This document shows positions 34,171 to 41,492 of a DNA stretch of 41,492 nt, piece after piece. The notes beneath the pieces are model-generated. The model had not been told where the DNA came from. It saw only the letters and a list, made by a program, of their open reading frames with translations, and did no database searches. Within the stretch, counting starts at the first letter, position 1. Each line of letters starts with the position of its first letter. Origin of the DNA: Candidatus Peribacteria bacterium (lineage in GTDB: Bacteria > Patescibacteria > JAEDAM01 > Absconditabacterales > Absconditicoccaceae); assembly GCA_031261265.1 (NCBI GenBank), contig JAISKI010000032.1:1-41492 (forward strand), in the 5' to 3' direction. The position numbers were made by a program, and so were the translations under genes.

Positions 34171-34503
34171 ATGAAACACAACAAGCTCGTCAGGGATCAT
34201 CTCCCTCACCACATTACTGCTGATGGCAGAAAATGTGAGTTCCACAAAGCTTCTGACCAGGAGTTTCAAACAAAACTACTACAAAAGTTTTTTGATGATG
34301 TGAAGTCTTTTCTCAATGCTACTCAGCTTGAGGATAAAAAGGAGAAACTCGCTGATCTTCATGAGGTGTGTGAGCATTTGATGGAGTGGTATGGTATCGA
34401 AAAAGAAGAAGTCAGAATAATCAAACAAAGCAAAAAACTTCAATTATGAAGCTTTGCTGAGAAATGGATTTTGGATGAGGAAGAAATTTTGTTGGCTGGG
34501 TAA
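34171..34503 (+). CDS. MazG/HisE-like nucleotide pyrophosphohydrolase
   Basis: 110 residues from MKHNKLVRDHLPHHI, the typical start of phosphoribosyl-ATP pyrophosphatase-like house-cleaning enzymes. Then SDQEFQTKLLQKFFDDVKSF, EKLADLHEVCEHLMEWYGIEKEEV and, after a Gly-TGA (34447-34449), SFAEKWILDEEE. The acidic helix positions that bind Mg2+ are partly kept (one of the usual EE pairs reads DD). A longer in-frame start at 34096 lacks family similarity. Substrate unknown. Confidence 0.75.
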
Positions 34504-34804
34504 GGTTTATTTATTAGGCTTTTTTTGCGTTTCCTTCGGAGAGATACTTTCTTTTTCTTGAAAAAAAGAAAGTATCCAAAGAAAATTCAAGAGCTTTCAG
34601 ACGCCCTCGATTGTGTATTGCTATGAAGGTTTGGAATACGGATGCTTTGCCGAAACCCACCCCGCATTTGATTAAAAAAGAAGTGGGTCCCATCAGCAAA
34701 GCTTGAGGTTGGTTTGCTATTCTATGAATTGACTTAAAATGGGCTGATGAAAGCTCGAAGTCTGATGTAGTAAAATTTTGTGGGAAAAAAGATAATTTTT
34801 TGGT
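34504..34804. other. Intergenic region with a long perfect hairpin
   Basis: No convincing gene. A perfect 14-bp inverted repeat (arms GATACTTTCTTTTT and AAAAAGAAAGTATC, 34543-34576) is the main structure; it could terminate the upstream gene or be part of a dispersed repeat. The rest (34577-34740) includes a purine/pyrimidine mix with a weak minus-strand frame (MLMGPTSFLIK...) that I do not support as a gene. Confidence 0.5.
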
Positions 34805-36229
34805 TTACAAACTTATATCCTCGGGTTTTACTCTGGTTTGTTGCATGGTGTCTCTGTCTCTGAGAGTGACGGTTCCGTCTTCTAAGCTCTGCTGATCGAT
34901 CGTAATACAGTAAGGAGTTCAGATTTCATCTTGTCTTCTGTATCTTTTTCCGATGGCTCCGTTGTCGTCGTATTCACACTTGTATTGTTTGCTCAGCTTT
35001 TTGAAAAGTTCTTCTCAGATTTTTACTTGGGCTTCATCTTTCTTAATCAGCGGTAGAATGGCGAATTTCACAGGAGCGATATTTTTATGAAATCTGGCTA
35101 CCGTTCTGATTTCTTTTTCTCCTTTTTGGTTGGTGTACTCTTCTTCATCATATGCATCAATCATTGCCGTCAAAATCGCTCTCGTCAGTCCTCGGCTTGG
35201 TTCTATCACATGAGGGACATATCTTTTTCCCGTCATCGGGTCGGTGTATTGCAAATCTTTCCCCGAAAATTCCATATGCTGTTTCAAGTCATAATCCGTC
35301 CTATATGCGATTCCTTGCAATTCTCCTCGTCCTCGTGGAAAGGTGTATTCTACATCCCAAGTTCCTTTGCTGTAAAAAGCGAGCTCTTTTGGGTCGTGTT
35401 CTCTAAATCTGAGTTTCTCTTTATTGATTCCGATTTTCTCAACCCATCGTTCTTCACTGGTTTCTTTCCATTTCTGTAATCGTTCTAGTCAGATTTTTTC
35501 ATCATTTTCCACAAAATATTCAATCTCCATTTGTTCAAACTCTCTCACACGGAACATAAAATTTCCAGGAGTGATTTCATTTCTGAATGATTTTCCGATT
35601 TGTCCGATTCCAAAAGGGATTCTGACTCTGGTCGTATCGAGGATATTTTTGAAGTTTACGAAAATTCCTTGGGCGGTTTCGGGTCTGAGGTAAATGTCTT
35701 TTCCCTCTCCTTCTATTACTCCCTGTTCCGTTTTGAACATCAGGTTGAATTTTTTTGGCTCTGTCCAGTCTACGGCTCAGCATTTTGGACATTTTACCTT
35801 AAATTCATTCAAAAAAGCTGTCTGCTGATCAAATGGTCGTGCCTCAGGAGTCAGGGAGTCTACTTTTATTTTTTCTTGGATTTGTGGGAGAGTGAGGCTA
35901 TTTTTGTGGATATGTTCTTCAATCAATTTATCAGCTCTGTCTCTATACTGACACTTCTTACAATCCACCAATGGGTCAGAAAAATTCCCTACATGTCCGC
36001 TGGCTTCTCGGGTTCTTGGGTTCATCAAAATTGCAGCGTCTAGTCCCACCATATCAGGTCTTTCTTGGATAAAGTGCTTCCATCGAGCGTCAATGATATT
36101 TCTTCTGAGTTCCGCTCCGTAAGGTCCGAGGTCTCGTGCATTGGCGAGTCCACCGTAAATTTCGGATCCTGGGTAGGCGAAGGCTCTTCTTTTGGCTCGG
36201 GCAACGATGGTTTCTAAGGGGAAAGACAT
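34805..36229 (-). CDS. glyS: Glycyl-tRNA synthetase (single-chain class II)
   Basis: 474 residues with four Gly-TGA codons (about 35775, 35489, 35015, 34926). Bacillus/eukaryote-type dimeric Gly[16 protein letters not shown]...[15 protein letters not shown] zinc-like site, [13 protein letters not shown], motif 2 [23 protein letters not shown] and the VIEPS anticodon-side motif 3. Five CGA codons lie at invariant Trp positions (36134-36136, 36083-36085, 36008-36010, 35333-35335, 35327-35329). It is the enzyme that must also charge the UGA-reading tRNA-Gly. Anticodon-binding domain seems compact. Confidence 0.96.
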
Positions 36230-36266
36230 TGAAAGGTGTGATAAAAAGGTAAATGATATGCTTATT

Positions 36267-36294
36267 CTTATATTTTTTATTGGTTGAAATGCAA
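36267..36294 (-). promoter_or_regulatory. glyS promoter
   Basis: Minus strand: TTGCAT (36289-36294), 16-bp spacer, TATAAG (36267-36272). Confidence 0.45.
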
Positions 36295-36321
36295 TATAAA
36301 AACAAAAAACTCCCTGAAAAA

Positions 36322-36349
36322 TTGTTTTTTTTGCATTTATGAGTATACT
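36322..36349 (+). promoter_or_regulatory. Promoter of the small membrane protein pair
   Basis: TTGTTT (36322-36327), 16-bp spacer, TATACT (36344-36349). It overlaps the ATG at 36339, which therefore cannot be the start. Confidence 0.55.
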
Positions 36350-36395
36350 TAAGAGGAAGAACCCTCTGCTTTTTTATTTCTTTTCCCTTTCTCAC

Positions 36396-36722
36396 ATGAT
36401 TGTAGAATGGCTCCTGCGGATTTTCATTACCTTGTATGGGATAATGGGATTGGCTACCTTTAGTGCGTATATTCCTAAAGTGACGAAAAGTGATGATGAA
36501 TTTATTACGGGAAATGTCCGTGACTATCTGTTTCGGTTGTTGACCTCAATTATTTTCTTTTTGTATGCGATTTTTGTGATGAATAACTGGATTGTTTCGT
36601 TTCTCCTTATTTTTGAACTCGTGCTGTTTATTGGGAATTTTGCATGGATGGTGTACAAAAAAAAGCTTTATGTGGCTGAGAGACTAAAAAAATTGCATTT
36701 ATCGAAAAAAAAGTTCTTTTAA
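36396..36722 (+). CDS. Small membrane protein, three helices, unknown
   Basis: 108 residues from MIVEWLLRIFITLYGIMG. Three hydrophobic stretches (about 5-25, 45-65, 70-92) and a basic C-terminus (AERLKKLHLSKKK). It aligns over its length with the next gene: both have an N-terminal x-x-LYG-x-x-G-x-x-S/T helix, a YxP loop, and FF/FV-Y...FV helices. This suggests a tandem duplication. The start is set by the promoter position. Function unknown. Confidence 0.7.
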   Translation: MIVEWLLRIFITLYGIMGLATFSAYIPKVTKSDDEFITGNVRDYLFRLLTSIIFFLYAIFVMNNWIVSFLLIFELVLFIGNFAWMVYKKKLYVAERLKKLHLSKKKFF

Positions 36723-36741
36723 TTGATCTTCTCTTCTTAGC

Positions 36742-37095
36742 ATGAATACCCATCTCTTGATCTGAATATTAACGGCTTTGTATGGGGTAAGTGGGGTGAT
36801 TTCGTTGATTGCCTATTTTCCTACCATCAAAGATTTACTTCATTGAATACCTTCTGCGAATTTTACAACCTATTTTTTGTGGTTTGTCTATTATCTGATT
36901 TCTGTTTTTTATGGAGTGTTTGTCCTTTTCGATTGGCTCTTTATTTTGGTAAGTGTGCTAGATGCAGGAATTTTGCTTTTTATTACTCTTTTGATTGTCC
37001 GTGTACAGAGGGGAGAAATTGTGGCTAAAATAAAAGAAAAAGGCTGAAAACTAAAGCATCACTATTCGAAGATTATTAAGAAAAAAAAGATATAA
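36742..37095 (+). CDS. Small membrane protein, paralogue of the preceding gene
   Basis: 117 residues with three Gly-TGA codons (36763-36765, 36844-36846, about 37045). MNTHLLIGILTALYGVSGVISLIAYFP, then YFLWFVYYLISVFYGVFVLFDW and LDAGILLFITLLIV make three membrane helices with a basic tail ending KKKKI. It starts 19 bp after its neighbour's stop, so the two form a small operon. No family recognised. Confidence 0.7.
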
Positions 37096-37099
37096 AAAG

Positions 37100-37135
37100 A
37101 ACGCATCAAGCTTATTCGCTGGGCGTTCAAATTTT
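37100..37135 (+). terminator. Probable terminator
   Basis: GAACGC / GCGTTC outer stem with an inner AGC-TTATTC-GCT stem, followed by a T-rich run (AAATTTTTTG). Confidence 0.55.
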
Positions 37136-37205
37136 TTGTTGTTCTTGCATTTTTTTATCAATCTCGTATATATTGAGATACTGACAAACACGGTAATTTT
37201 GCTAT

Positions 37206-37232
37206 TCGGACAAGGACAAGCCTTGTCCCTAC
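37206..37232 (-). repeat. 27-bp hairpin repeat, copy 3
   Basis: On the minus strand GTAGGGACAAGG-CTTGT-CCTTGTCC-GA: 8-bp stem with a 5-nt loop. Copies 1 (30871-30895) and 2 (38859-38884) share flanks and loop but have changes on both sides of the stem. Confidence 0.6.
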
Positions 37233-37251
37233 TTTACTTCTGATATACTTC

Positions 37252-37533
37252 ATGTCCTTACGAATCCGAATTATCCTCTCTTACCTCCTTCTCATTAACC
37301 TCGCCACCTTCATTCTCCGATGAATCGATAAGTGGAAAGCCGTTTTACAAAAATGGAGAATTAGTGAAAAAAGTCTGCTCACTTTCTGTGCATTAGGTGG
37401 ATTTTTGGGAGCTTTACTCGCAATGGGAGTCTGGCGTCATAAGACCGTTAAAACGAAATTCTTAGTCCGATTTTATCTGATTGTAGTTGTACGAGTAGCT
37501 GTGCTGATTACGCTGTATTTGCGGTTCAGTTAA
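37252..37533 (+). CDS. DUF1294-family membrane protein
   Basis: 93 residues; the Gly in FILRGIDKWKA is a TGA (about 37321-37323). Family landmarks: LINLATF, the G-x-D-K-W-K-A loop, RISEKSLLTFCALGGFLGALLAMGVWRHKT and a final membrane helix. The W-R-H-K-T block is diagnostic. Several CGA/CGG codons fall in membrane helices (LVRFYLIVVVRVAVL as standard code), which makes sense only if they are Trp. Function of DUF1294 unknown. Confidence 0.85.
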
Positions 37534-37567
37534 AAAAAAAGAATGCTCCCGATTGTAATCGTAGCAT
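37532..37567 (-). terminator. Terminator of the 69-residue gene
   Basis: Minus strand stem ATGCT...CGAT / ATCG...AGCAT (37543-37567, one asymmetric bulge) followed by a nine-base T-run. The same A-run abuts the DUF1294 stop on the plus strand. Confidence 0.65.
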
Positions 37568-37583
37568 CCAAATAATATTCTCC

Positions 37584-37793
37584 TTATACCAATGGCGGTC
37601 GTCGCCAAGTGCGACGCGTGTAATACATGCTTAGAGAACTACATAGTATTGTGAGTCCACCAGCTCCACATAGAATACACGTTGCCCAAATCATACCATT
37701 TGAAACGATCTCCGGATTATCGAAATGGTTTTGGAACCAAATCAGAAATCCACAGCCCAAGAGTAGAATCAATCCAATTATTATTCTTTTCAT
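37584..37793 (-). CDS. Small membrane protein, 69 residues
   Basis: Two membrane helices (IIIGLILLLGCGFLIWF and ATCILCGAGGLTILCSSLSM) and a short basic tail (YYTRRTWRRPP). No TGA codon; no family recognised. Strong own promoter (37876-37903), A-rich leader and terminator support it as a real single gene. Confidence 0.65.
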   Translation of the reverse strand: MKRIIIGLILLLGCGFLIWFQNHFDNPEIVSNGMIWATCILCGAGGLTILCSSLSMYYTRRTWRRPPLV

Positions 37794-37875
37794 TTTATTT
37801 ATGTATTATTTCCTACTCTTACTGCTTCGTAGGTCTTGCGTATCGCAATAAAGAAAACTTTATGTTGATAATTTA

Positions 37876-37903
37876 ATTATATATATATCGGTAATAATGT
37901 CAA
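37876..37903 (-). promoter_or_regulatory. Promoter of the 69-residue gene
   Basis: Minus strand: consensus TTGACA (37898-37903), 16-bp spacer, consensus TATAAT (37876-37881). Confidence 0.7.
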
Positions 37904-37982
37904 GTCAAAATTCTCAGCTTTACAACTCACATCTCTAAATAATGAAAAAATGAACATTTGAAAACACCCCCCACTCTTGTAA

Positions 37983-38138
37983 GCAACCCCTCCGCCCTAC
38001 GGGCACCTCCCCTGACAGGGGGGCAAACTGTATGCACAGGTTGTCTGTTGAGTTTACTCCCCTGTCAGGGGGAGAGGGAGGAGCGAAGACGACGAGGAAC
38101 GAGGAGGTAATGAGCGACGGAAGAGGGGGTTGTGAACA
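37983..38138. mobile_element. MITE-like element B
   Basis: Ends CAACCCCTC / GAGGGGGTTG, skeleton shared with element A at 30751-30920. Its two internal palindromic boxes (CCCCTGACAGGGG and CCCCTGTCAGGGG) are reverse complements of each other. Its right end overlaps the start of mutY. Confidence 0.7.
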
Positions 38139-39063
38139 AGAGGGATTACTCCACATCCAACACCTCCAAACTAAAATCCTCACCCGATACGCCAAATCCT
38201 GACGCCACTTCCCACGGAGAGAAACTACCAACCCTTACGCCATTCACATCTGCGAAGTAATGTCCCAGCAGACCCAGCTTTCTCGCGTCCTCCCCTACCG
38301 AACCCAGCGAATGAACGACATCCCCACCTACGAAGCCCTCGCCACCCTCTCCAAACACGAACTGTTGCAACACTGGTCAGGTTTATGATTTAATAGTAGA
38401 GCTCTGAGATTGCAGGAATGTGCAAAAGTCATCGTAGAAACCTACCACGGCGAACCACCTCACAGCAGAGAAGAACTCTTGCAACTTCCCTGAATTTGAC
38501 CCTACACCGCGAGTGCGATTTGTGCGTTTGCTCGAAATATGGACGAAGCCGTCATTGATACGAATATCAGACGCGTACTAATTTTTCTCTTGAAACTGGA
38601 CGAAAACATCTCGATGAAGGACCTAGAAGAAAGAGCTAAAAAGCTGATTCCTCCGTGAAGGAGCAGAGATCGACACAATGCCTTAATGGACTACGGAGCC
38701 ACCTATCTCACCGCAAAGAAGACGAAAATCAAATCCGTGAGTAAGCAGTCCAAATTTGAAGGTTCAGACCGCGAGGTCAGAGGACGAATTATTAAACAAC
38801 TGGTAAATACCAATACCCCACACAACAAATCACACAACGAACCATATAACGAACCACGTAGGGATAGGGCTTGTCCCTATCCGAACAACAAACAATTCCA
38901 TCCAACATCTCGTCATTGCGAGGCGAAGCCGAAGCAAACCACATTAACAATACCCCACATCAAATCAGAATTCCCTCACAAGGACATAGAAAAAATTGTG
39001 GCAGGTTTGGTTGAGGAGGGAATTATTAAGGTGAAAAATTGAGTTGTTGAAATTGTAGAATAA
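38110..39063 (+). CDS. mutY: MutY-like adenine glycosylase without Fe-S cluster
   Basis: Removes A mispaired with 8-oxoG. 317 residues with six Gly-TGA codons. Helix-hairpin-helix LLQLPGIGPYTASAI and catalytic Asp in VIDTNIRRV are clear; the catalytic Glu is in CEVMSQQTQ. CGA (38185-38187) and CGG (38215-38217) sit at the Trp of LxxWY and of PWR. After NALMDYGATYLTAKK the C-x6-C-x2-C-x5-C cluster ligands are absent. A repeat-derived stretch (about residues 250-278) separates the core from a C-terminal winged-helix-like end. The only in-frame ATG lies inside MITE-like element B, so the start has probably been remodelled. Confidence 0.88.
38859..38938. repeat. Two palindromic repeats inserted in frame in mutY
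   Basis: The hairpin GGATAGGG-CTTGT-CCCTATCC (38862-38882) is the same unit found in MITE-like element A (30873-30893) and, changed, at 37206-37232. At 38911-38938 a CGTCATTGCGAGGCGAAGC fragment matches the intergenic element at 27927-28000. Both are translated as a Cys/Pro/Lys-rich linker. Confidence 0.7.
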
Positions 39064-39108
39064 AAATCCTGTCTAAGTATCACTAAAACTTCTTCTACAG
39101 ATTTATGA

Positions 39109-39136
39109 TTGTTTTTTTCCTAGGTTTTGTTATACT
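39109..39136 (+). promoter_or_regulatory. Nudix gene promoter
   Basis: TTGTTT (39109-39114), 16-bp spacer, TATACT (39131-39136). Confidence 0.55.
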
Positions 39137-39172
39137 TTATGTACTTTTATTTTTGCTAATTGCAATAGTATC

Positions 39173-39625
39173 ATGAATGAAATTTCTTTTCCAAATTATC
39201 CACGTATTGGAGTGGGAACTATTATTCGTAAGGAGGGAAAAGTCCTTTTGGGACAGAGGAGTGCAGTCGGAGAAACAGGAGAAGGAAAATGGGCTTTTCC
39301 TGGAGGGAGACTAGAATTTTATGAAGATTTGATTGATTGTGCTAAAAGAGAAACGTTAGAAGAAACCTGACTTTCTATCACTAATTGCCAATTTATTGGA
39401 TTTACCAATGAAAGACATTTACAGGAGCAACAACACTGGATTACCATTTTTTTGGTTTGTGACTATGAAAGTGGTACTTTAGAAAATAAAGAACCTGATA
39501 AATGTGTAGCATGGAATTGGTATGACTGGAAAGAATTACCTTCTCCGCTTGCGTTGGGAATTGGAGATTTGGTGGAAAAGGGATTCCATCCTTTTGAGAA
39601 TATTATTTCTGTGTATACCTCATAG
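39173..39625 (+). CDS. Nudix hydrolase (8-oxo-dGTPase-like)
   Basis: 150 residues. Nudix box GGRLEFYEDLIDCAKRETLE then ETG, where the final Gly is a TGA (39368-39370). The upstream GKWAFPGGRLEF and the late DKCVAWNWYDWKELPSPL are as in MutT/NUDT15-type enzymes. With the neighbouring mutY-like gene this suggests oxidised-guanine avoidance. rsmI starts 30 bp downstream and may share the transcript. Confidence 0.88.
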
Positions 39626-39655
39626 AAATCAGCTTTTTATCTTTTAGTCTTTTCT

Positions 39656-40324
39656 ATGCTGTATCTCATTCCCACACCTATCTGAAATAAGGAGGATATC
39701 ACCCTCAGAGCACTCAGACTTTTCAAAGAAATTAAATATTTTCTCTGCGAAGATACCAGAACCGCGAAAAAACTCCTCGCAATGTACGACATCGATTACA
39801 GCAACAAGGAATTTTATGCACTCACGAGCTTTACAGACAAAAGCAAACTAAACCACTATAAAAATCTGATTACTAAAAACGAAGTCGCGATGGTTTCCGA
39901 AGCGGGCACTCCCGGACTTTCTGACCCTGGAAAATCCCTCATTCAGCTCTGTAATGAAAACGCCCTTCCCTATACCATTCTCCCAGGTGCAAACGCCCTC
40001 GTCCCCGCAATCGTAGGAGCAGGATTTGATACGACTATTTTCACCTTTCTCGGCTTTCTCCCGCAGAAAAAAGGCAGGCAGACGGCATTAAAAAAGATGA
40101 TAAGTGAAGAAACTCCGACTTTTTTTTATGAATCCGTCCATAGAATAGAAAAACTGATTTCCGAACTCAGGGAGATGTGATTTCACGGAAAAATCAGCAT
40201 TGCCAGAGAGATTAGCAAACTCTTTGAGCAGTATTTCACGGGAAGTTTGGAAGAAGTAGAAGCGATGATGAAAAATTGAGATATGAGCGTGAAAGGTGAG
40301 TTTGTAGTAGGGATTTGCCCTTAA
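39656..40324 (+). CDS. rsmI: 16S rRNA (cytidine-2'-O)-methyltransferase RsmI
   Basis: Methylates C1402 of 16S rRNA in the decoding centre. 222 residues with three Gly-TGA codons (LIPTPIG at 39683-39685, about 40178, about 40280). Tetrapyrrole-methylase fold: LYLIPTPIGNKEDITLRAL, CEDTRTAKKLL, VSEAGTPGLSDPG, PYTILPGANALVPAIVGAG and FFYESVHRIEK. Normal C-terminal helical extension is short. A TCAGCTTTTT word lies in its leader (39629-39638). Confidence 0.94.
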
Positions 40325-40369
40325 TGTTCTTTTGTATGATTATAAAAATATACTCTTTTTAATTCTCTA

Positions 40370-40397
40370 TTGACTTTTTATTACTATTAGCTAATAT
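40370..40397 (+). promoter_or_regulatory. Promoter of the 194-residue gene
   Basis: TTGACT (40370-40375), 16-bp spacer, TAATAT (40392-40397); A-rich leader to ATG 40448. Confidence 0.55.
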
Positions 40398-40447
40398 TCA
40401 GAAAATAAAAAAAATTGCTAATATAAACACATTAAAAAAATTAAAGT

Positions 40448-41032
40448 ATGGAAAAGAGTAGGAAAGAAAGTTATGAAAGAGATTTTCAGAAACTTATGGA
40501 GTTAGAAACAAAAATGGAATCATTCCCAGGATTTTTTCCAGGAATATTATGGTTAAACTCCCATAAATATGAAAGTTGTGTCCCCTCTATTTTGGCATGG
40601 ATTTATGGAGAGGAACATTTTTGCGAGTTTAAGGCAACTTTTAGCATTGATAACGAGGTAGAATGCGTAAAAATTGAATTTTGTAATGAAGGAATCTCCG
40701 ATATTACAGAATATCTACAACATCAACTTGTGACAAAAATTCAGGAAGAAGGATTATTCACTTCTATTGGAATTGATATAACGCCAGAAAATCTATCAGA
40801 GTGGGAAATGGACTTTAACTCTTGGGAAGAAGGATTCAAATTGATGGAAATTTGGCTACAAGTTCGCAAAGAGTTTATGGAAAAAATCCAAGAAACATTT
40901 GGATGTGATTTCAAAGAGTGGGAAAAAAGAATGGCAGTGTTTTCTGTAAACTCTAGAGAAGAATATGCTGATTGTTATGCTAATAATTGGGAATATTATT
41001 CTGAATATTATGAAGAACAGATGGCAAACTAA
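40448..41032 (+). CDS. Hypothetical acidic protein, 194 residues
   Basis: Rich in Glu and aromatic residues; segments such as YESCVPSILAWIYGEEHF and WEYYSEYYEEQMAN. No membrane span or signal peptide, no recognised family. It contains no TGA and is bounded by its own promoter and terminator, like the other accessory single genes here. Confidence 0.65.
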   Translation: MEKSRKESYERDFQKLMELETKMESFPGFFPGILWLNSHKYESCVPSILAWIYGEEHFCEFKATFSIDNEVECVKIEFCNEGISDITEYLQHQLVTKIQEEGLFTSIGIDITPENLSEWEMDFNSWEEGFKLMEIWLQVRKEFMEKIQETFGCDFKEWEKRMAVFSVNSREEYADCYANNWEYYSEYYEEQMAN

Positions 41033-41044
41033 ACTCAAAAATTT

Positions 41045-41080
41045 AAGGACTAGTGAATGTTCATTTACTAGCCTTTTTTT
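41045..41080 (+). terminator. Rho-independent terminator
   Basis: Imperfect stem AAGGACTAGTGAATG / CATTTACTAGCCTT followed by seven Ts. Confidence 0.8.
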
Positions 41081-41109
41081 CATTCAGTATTTATTTTTCC
41101 CATTTTCAC

Positions 41110-41137
41110 TTGAAAAATCCCCTCAAACCAACATACT
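41110..41137 (+). promoter_or_regulatory. Possible malic enzyme promoter
   Basis: TTGAAA (41110-41115), 16-bp spacer, CATACT (41132-41137). Confidence 0.35.
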
Positions 41138-41184
41138 GATACATCAGCTAACCACTGAAAAATTTATTCTATAAAAATCTGAAT

Positions 41185-41492
41185 ATGGACTACGGACAAC
41201 TTGCTTTACAAGCACATCTTGAACACAAAGGGAAACTAGAAACCCACTCAAAAGTCCCTCTCGCGACCGCCGAGGACCTCTCAACCTACTACTCACCTGG
41301 CGTAGCAGCACCCTGCTTGGAAATAGAAAAAAATCCTGCTTCCGCCTACGACCTCACTCGAAAATCCAACACCATCGCCATCGTGAGCGACGGTTCCGCC
41401 GTACTCGGACTGGGAAATATCGGAGGATTGGCGGGACTTCCCGTGATGGAGGGGAAAGCCATTCTTTTCAAAGAATTCGGCGGTGTAGACGC
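41185..41492 (+). CDS. NAD(P)-dependent malic enzyme (partial)
   Basis: The first 102 codons run off the right edge. HKGKLETHSKVPLATAEDLS, TYYSPGVAAPCLEI, AYDLTRKSNTIAIVSDGSAVLGLGNIGG and MEGKAILFKEFGGVD are the standard N-terminus of bacterial malic enzymes that convert malate to pyruvate and CO2. The catalytic Tyr lies in YYSPGVA. No TGA yet. In a reduced genome this is one of few central-carbon genes. Confidence 0.93.
   Translation, partial: MDYGQLALQAHLEHKGKLETHSKVPLATAEDLSTYYSPGVAAPCLEIEKNPASAYDLTRKSNTIAIVSDGSAVLGLGNIGGLAGLPVMEGKAILFKEFGGVD

Noticed and set aside
34514..34699. 61-codon minus-strand ORF in the gap before glyS
   Set aside because: It runs through the long hairpin, has no promoter or family match and looks like repeat-derived DNA.
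36339..36395. 19-codon N-terminal extension of the small membrane protein
   Set aside because: The ATG at 36339 lies upstream of the -10 box; the paralogue also starts at the equivalent of 36396.

Overview
The window is AT-rich bacterial DNA that uses an altered genetic code. Nearly every core gene is cut by in-frame TGA codons (I counted about 80). These sit at glycine positions such as the SAM-binding motif VLEIG(S) of the O-methyltransferase and the GIY-YIG signature. All supported genes end in TAA or TAG. UGA=Gly is the code of the candidate phyla Absconditabacteria (SR1) and Gracilibacteria. CGA and CGG also fall repeatedly on invariant tryptophan positions in GlyRS, AsnRS, LysRS, LigA, MutY and a GIY-YIG protein, while conserved arginines use AGA, AGG, CGT or CGC. 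The window therefore appears to read UGA=Gly and CGA/CGG=Trp. To my knowledge a computational survey proposed the second change for part of Absconditabacteria, so that lineage is my first guess. Translations quoted here read TGA as Gly; CGA and CGG should be read as Trp.

Layout. 1-10.7 kb: start of a secreted protein (-), gyrB (-), a CYTH-uridine kinase-CYTH fusion, dnaJ (-), frr, a THUMP-type RNA methyltransferase overlapping a YgjP-like metalloprotease, lysS carrying a palindromic insertion, two small membrane proteins, and a YbaB-like protein (-). 10.8-14.3 kb: a 1019-residue protein with two tandem GHKL-type ATPase modules and a small helical protein (-). 14.5-21.7 kb: ligA and a MEMO-like gene, an O-methyltransferase (-), RNase J, a VanY-like carboxypeptidase and grpE. 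21.7-26.7 kb: two large single-span membrane proteins (-) and a uvrB that ends before the second helicase domain (-). 26.8-29.2 kb: a secreted protein with a Bacteroidota T9SS-like C-terminal domain and a YadA-head-like secreted protein (-). 29.3-36.2 kb: asnS, a Holliday-junction-resolvase-like endonuclease (-), two small accessory genes (-), serS, a GIY-YIG gene between inverted repeats, a MazG/HisE-like hydrolase and glyS (-). 36.3-41.5 kb: small membrane proteins, a mutY lacking its Fe-S cluster and carrying repeat insertions, a Nudix gene, rsmI, an unknown gene and the start of a malic enzyme.

The genes are mostly information processing (translation, DNA repair, RNA decay, chaperones) in short transcription units. 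Promoters are well formed (TTGnnn, usually a 16-bp spacer, TATAAT or TATACT). I see almost no purine-rich Shine-Dalgarno sites: core genes have pyrimidine-rich leaders and accessory genes have A-rich leaders. Two signals are not explained by genes. One is a 10-bp word, AAAAAGCTGA/TCAGCTTTTT, with 23 exact copies on both strands and in unrelated reading frames. The other is a set of palindromic and terminal-inverted-repeat elements between and inside genes.
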